14,400 bases of DNA, from positions 1 through 14,400 of the forward strand of contig JBJEQK010000061.1 in assembly GCA_051881715.1 (NCBI GenBank). Direction: 5' to 3'. This DNA is from UBA1425 sp051881715 (GTDB lineage: Bacteria > Bacillota > Clostridia > Oscillospirales > Acutalibacteraceae). Each line of letters starts with the position of its first letter. Position 1 is the first letter of the stretch. Position numbers and translations under genes: made by a program. Positions 14,237 to 14,400 of this stretch are shown one piece after another. The notes beneath the pieces are model-generated. The model worked only from the letters and a program-made list of their open reading frames with translations, was not told the origin of the DNA and ran no database searches.

Positions 14237-14400
14237 TCAGTACCAAAGCCAACCGAACAGCACGATCTTGACGAACCACTGCCATGCGCTCAGATGAACC
14301 TGTACCGAAAATGTCTGCTCAAAGCCGAAATAGGAAACGGTCACGGGAACCTCGCCCCGCAGTCCGAACAGCGGCAACCCCTTCTGCACCGCAAACACGT
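14237..14400 (-). CDS. Ig-like surface protein, C-terminal fragment
   Basis: The gene enters from beyond the right edge; only its last 54 codons are visible, ending with TGA at 14237-14239. The peptide contains GEVPVTVSYFGFEQTFSVQV, which resembles the last strands of a Big_3-type bacterial Ig domain (compare the usual GxxTVTVxYxGxxxxFxVxV). It ends in the hydrophobic, aromatic tail WQWFVKIVLFGWLWY with no charged residues after it. The tail could insert in the membrane or be recognised for anchoring. It is 31 bases upstream of the DUF4430 gene and likely in the same operon. The fragment is too short to say what the whole protein does. Confidence 0.7.
   Translation of the reverse strand, partial: VFAVQKGLPLFGLRGEVPVTVSYFGFEQTFSVQVHLSAWQWFVKIVLFGWLWY

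Overview
The window looks like a chromosomal segment from a gut-type Clostridia bacterium, most likely Ruminococcus/Oscillospiraceae. This is inferred from a type I dockerin, the style of the two-component system, strong AGGAGG ribosome sites, GC-rich codons, and short GC-rich hairpin repeats of the kind I remember from these genomes. No rRNA, tRNA, integrase, transposase or CRISPR array was seen. Every supported gene is on the minus strand, so the biological reading order runs from base 14400 down to base 1.

Bases 14400 to 3515 hold one tightly packed gene train. It consists of the C-terminal end of an Ig-like surface protein, a membrane-anchored DUF4430 protein, a secreted alpha/alpha-toroid (prenyltransferase/squalene-oxidase-repeat) protein, a MoxR AAA+ ATPase, a DUF58 protein, a membrane transglutaminase-like protein, and a 1284-residue secreted beta-propeller protein ending in a dockerin. 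Within the train, four junctions overlap by 4 to 11 bases and the other two gaps are 14 and 31 bases. It is very probably an operon with translational coupling. MoxR, DUF58 and a membrane transglutaminase form a recurrent conserved trio. Here the transglutaminase has Asp where the catalytic Cys should be. The toroid and DUF4430 proteins together match the two-domain plan of transcobalamin/intrinsic factor, split over two coupled genes. The likely picture, which is inference, is an inner-face MoxR ATPase with DUF58 and pseudo-transglutaminase membrane partners that handles or displays a set of secreted ligand-binding proteins, one of which can dock to a cohesin.

Bases 3402 to 728 encode an OmpR-type response regulator and a six-pass histidine kinase. 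They have their own sigma-70-like promoter and a tandem 11-bp repeat upstream that looks like an operator. The repeat lies across the stop codon of the dockerin gene, so the regulator may control itself and may be linked to the upstream operon.

Bases 1 to 727 carry no convincing gene. They are full of inverted repeats: a REP-like GC-rich block (51-181), a 32-base imperfect inverted repeat (190-221 with 466-497) enclosing two strong hairpins, a perfect 20-bp palindrome (509-528), and a possible terminator for the kinase gene (601-621).
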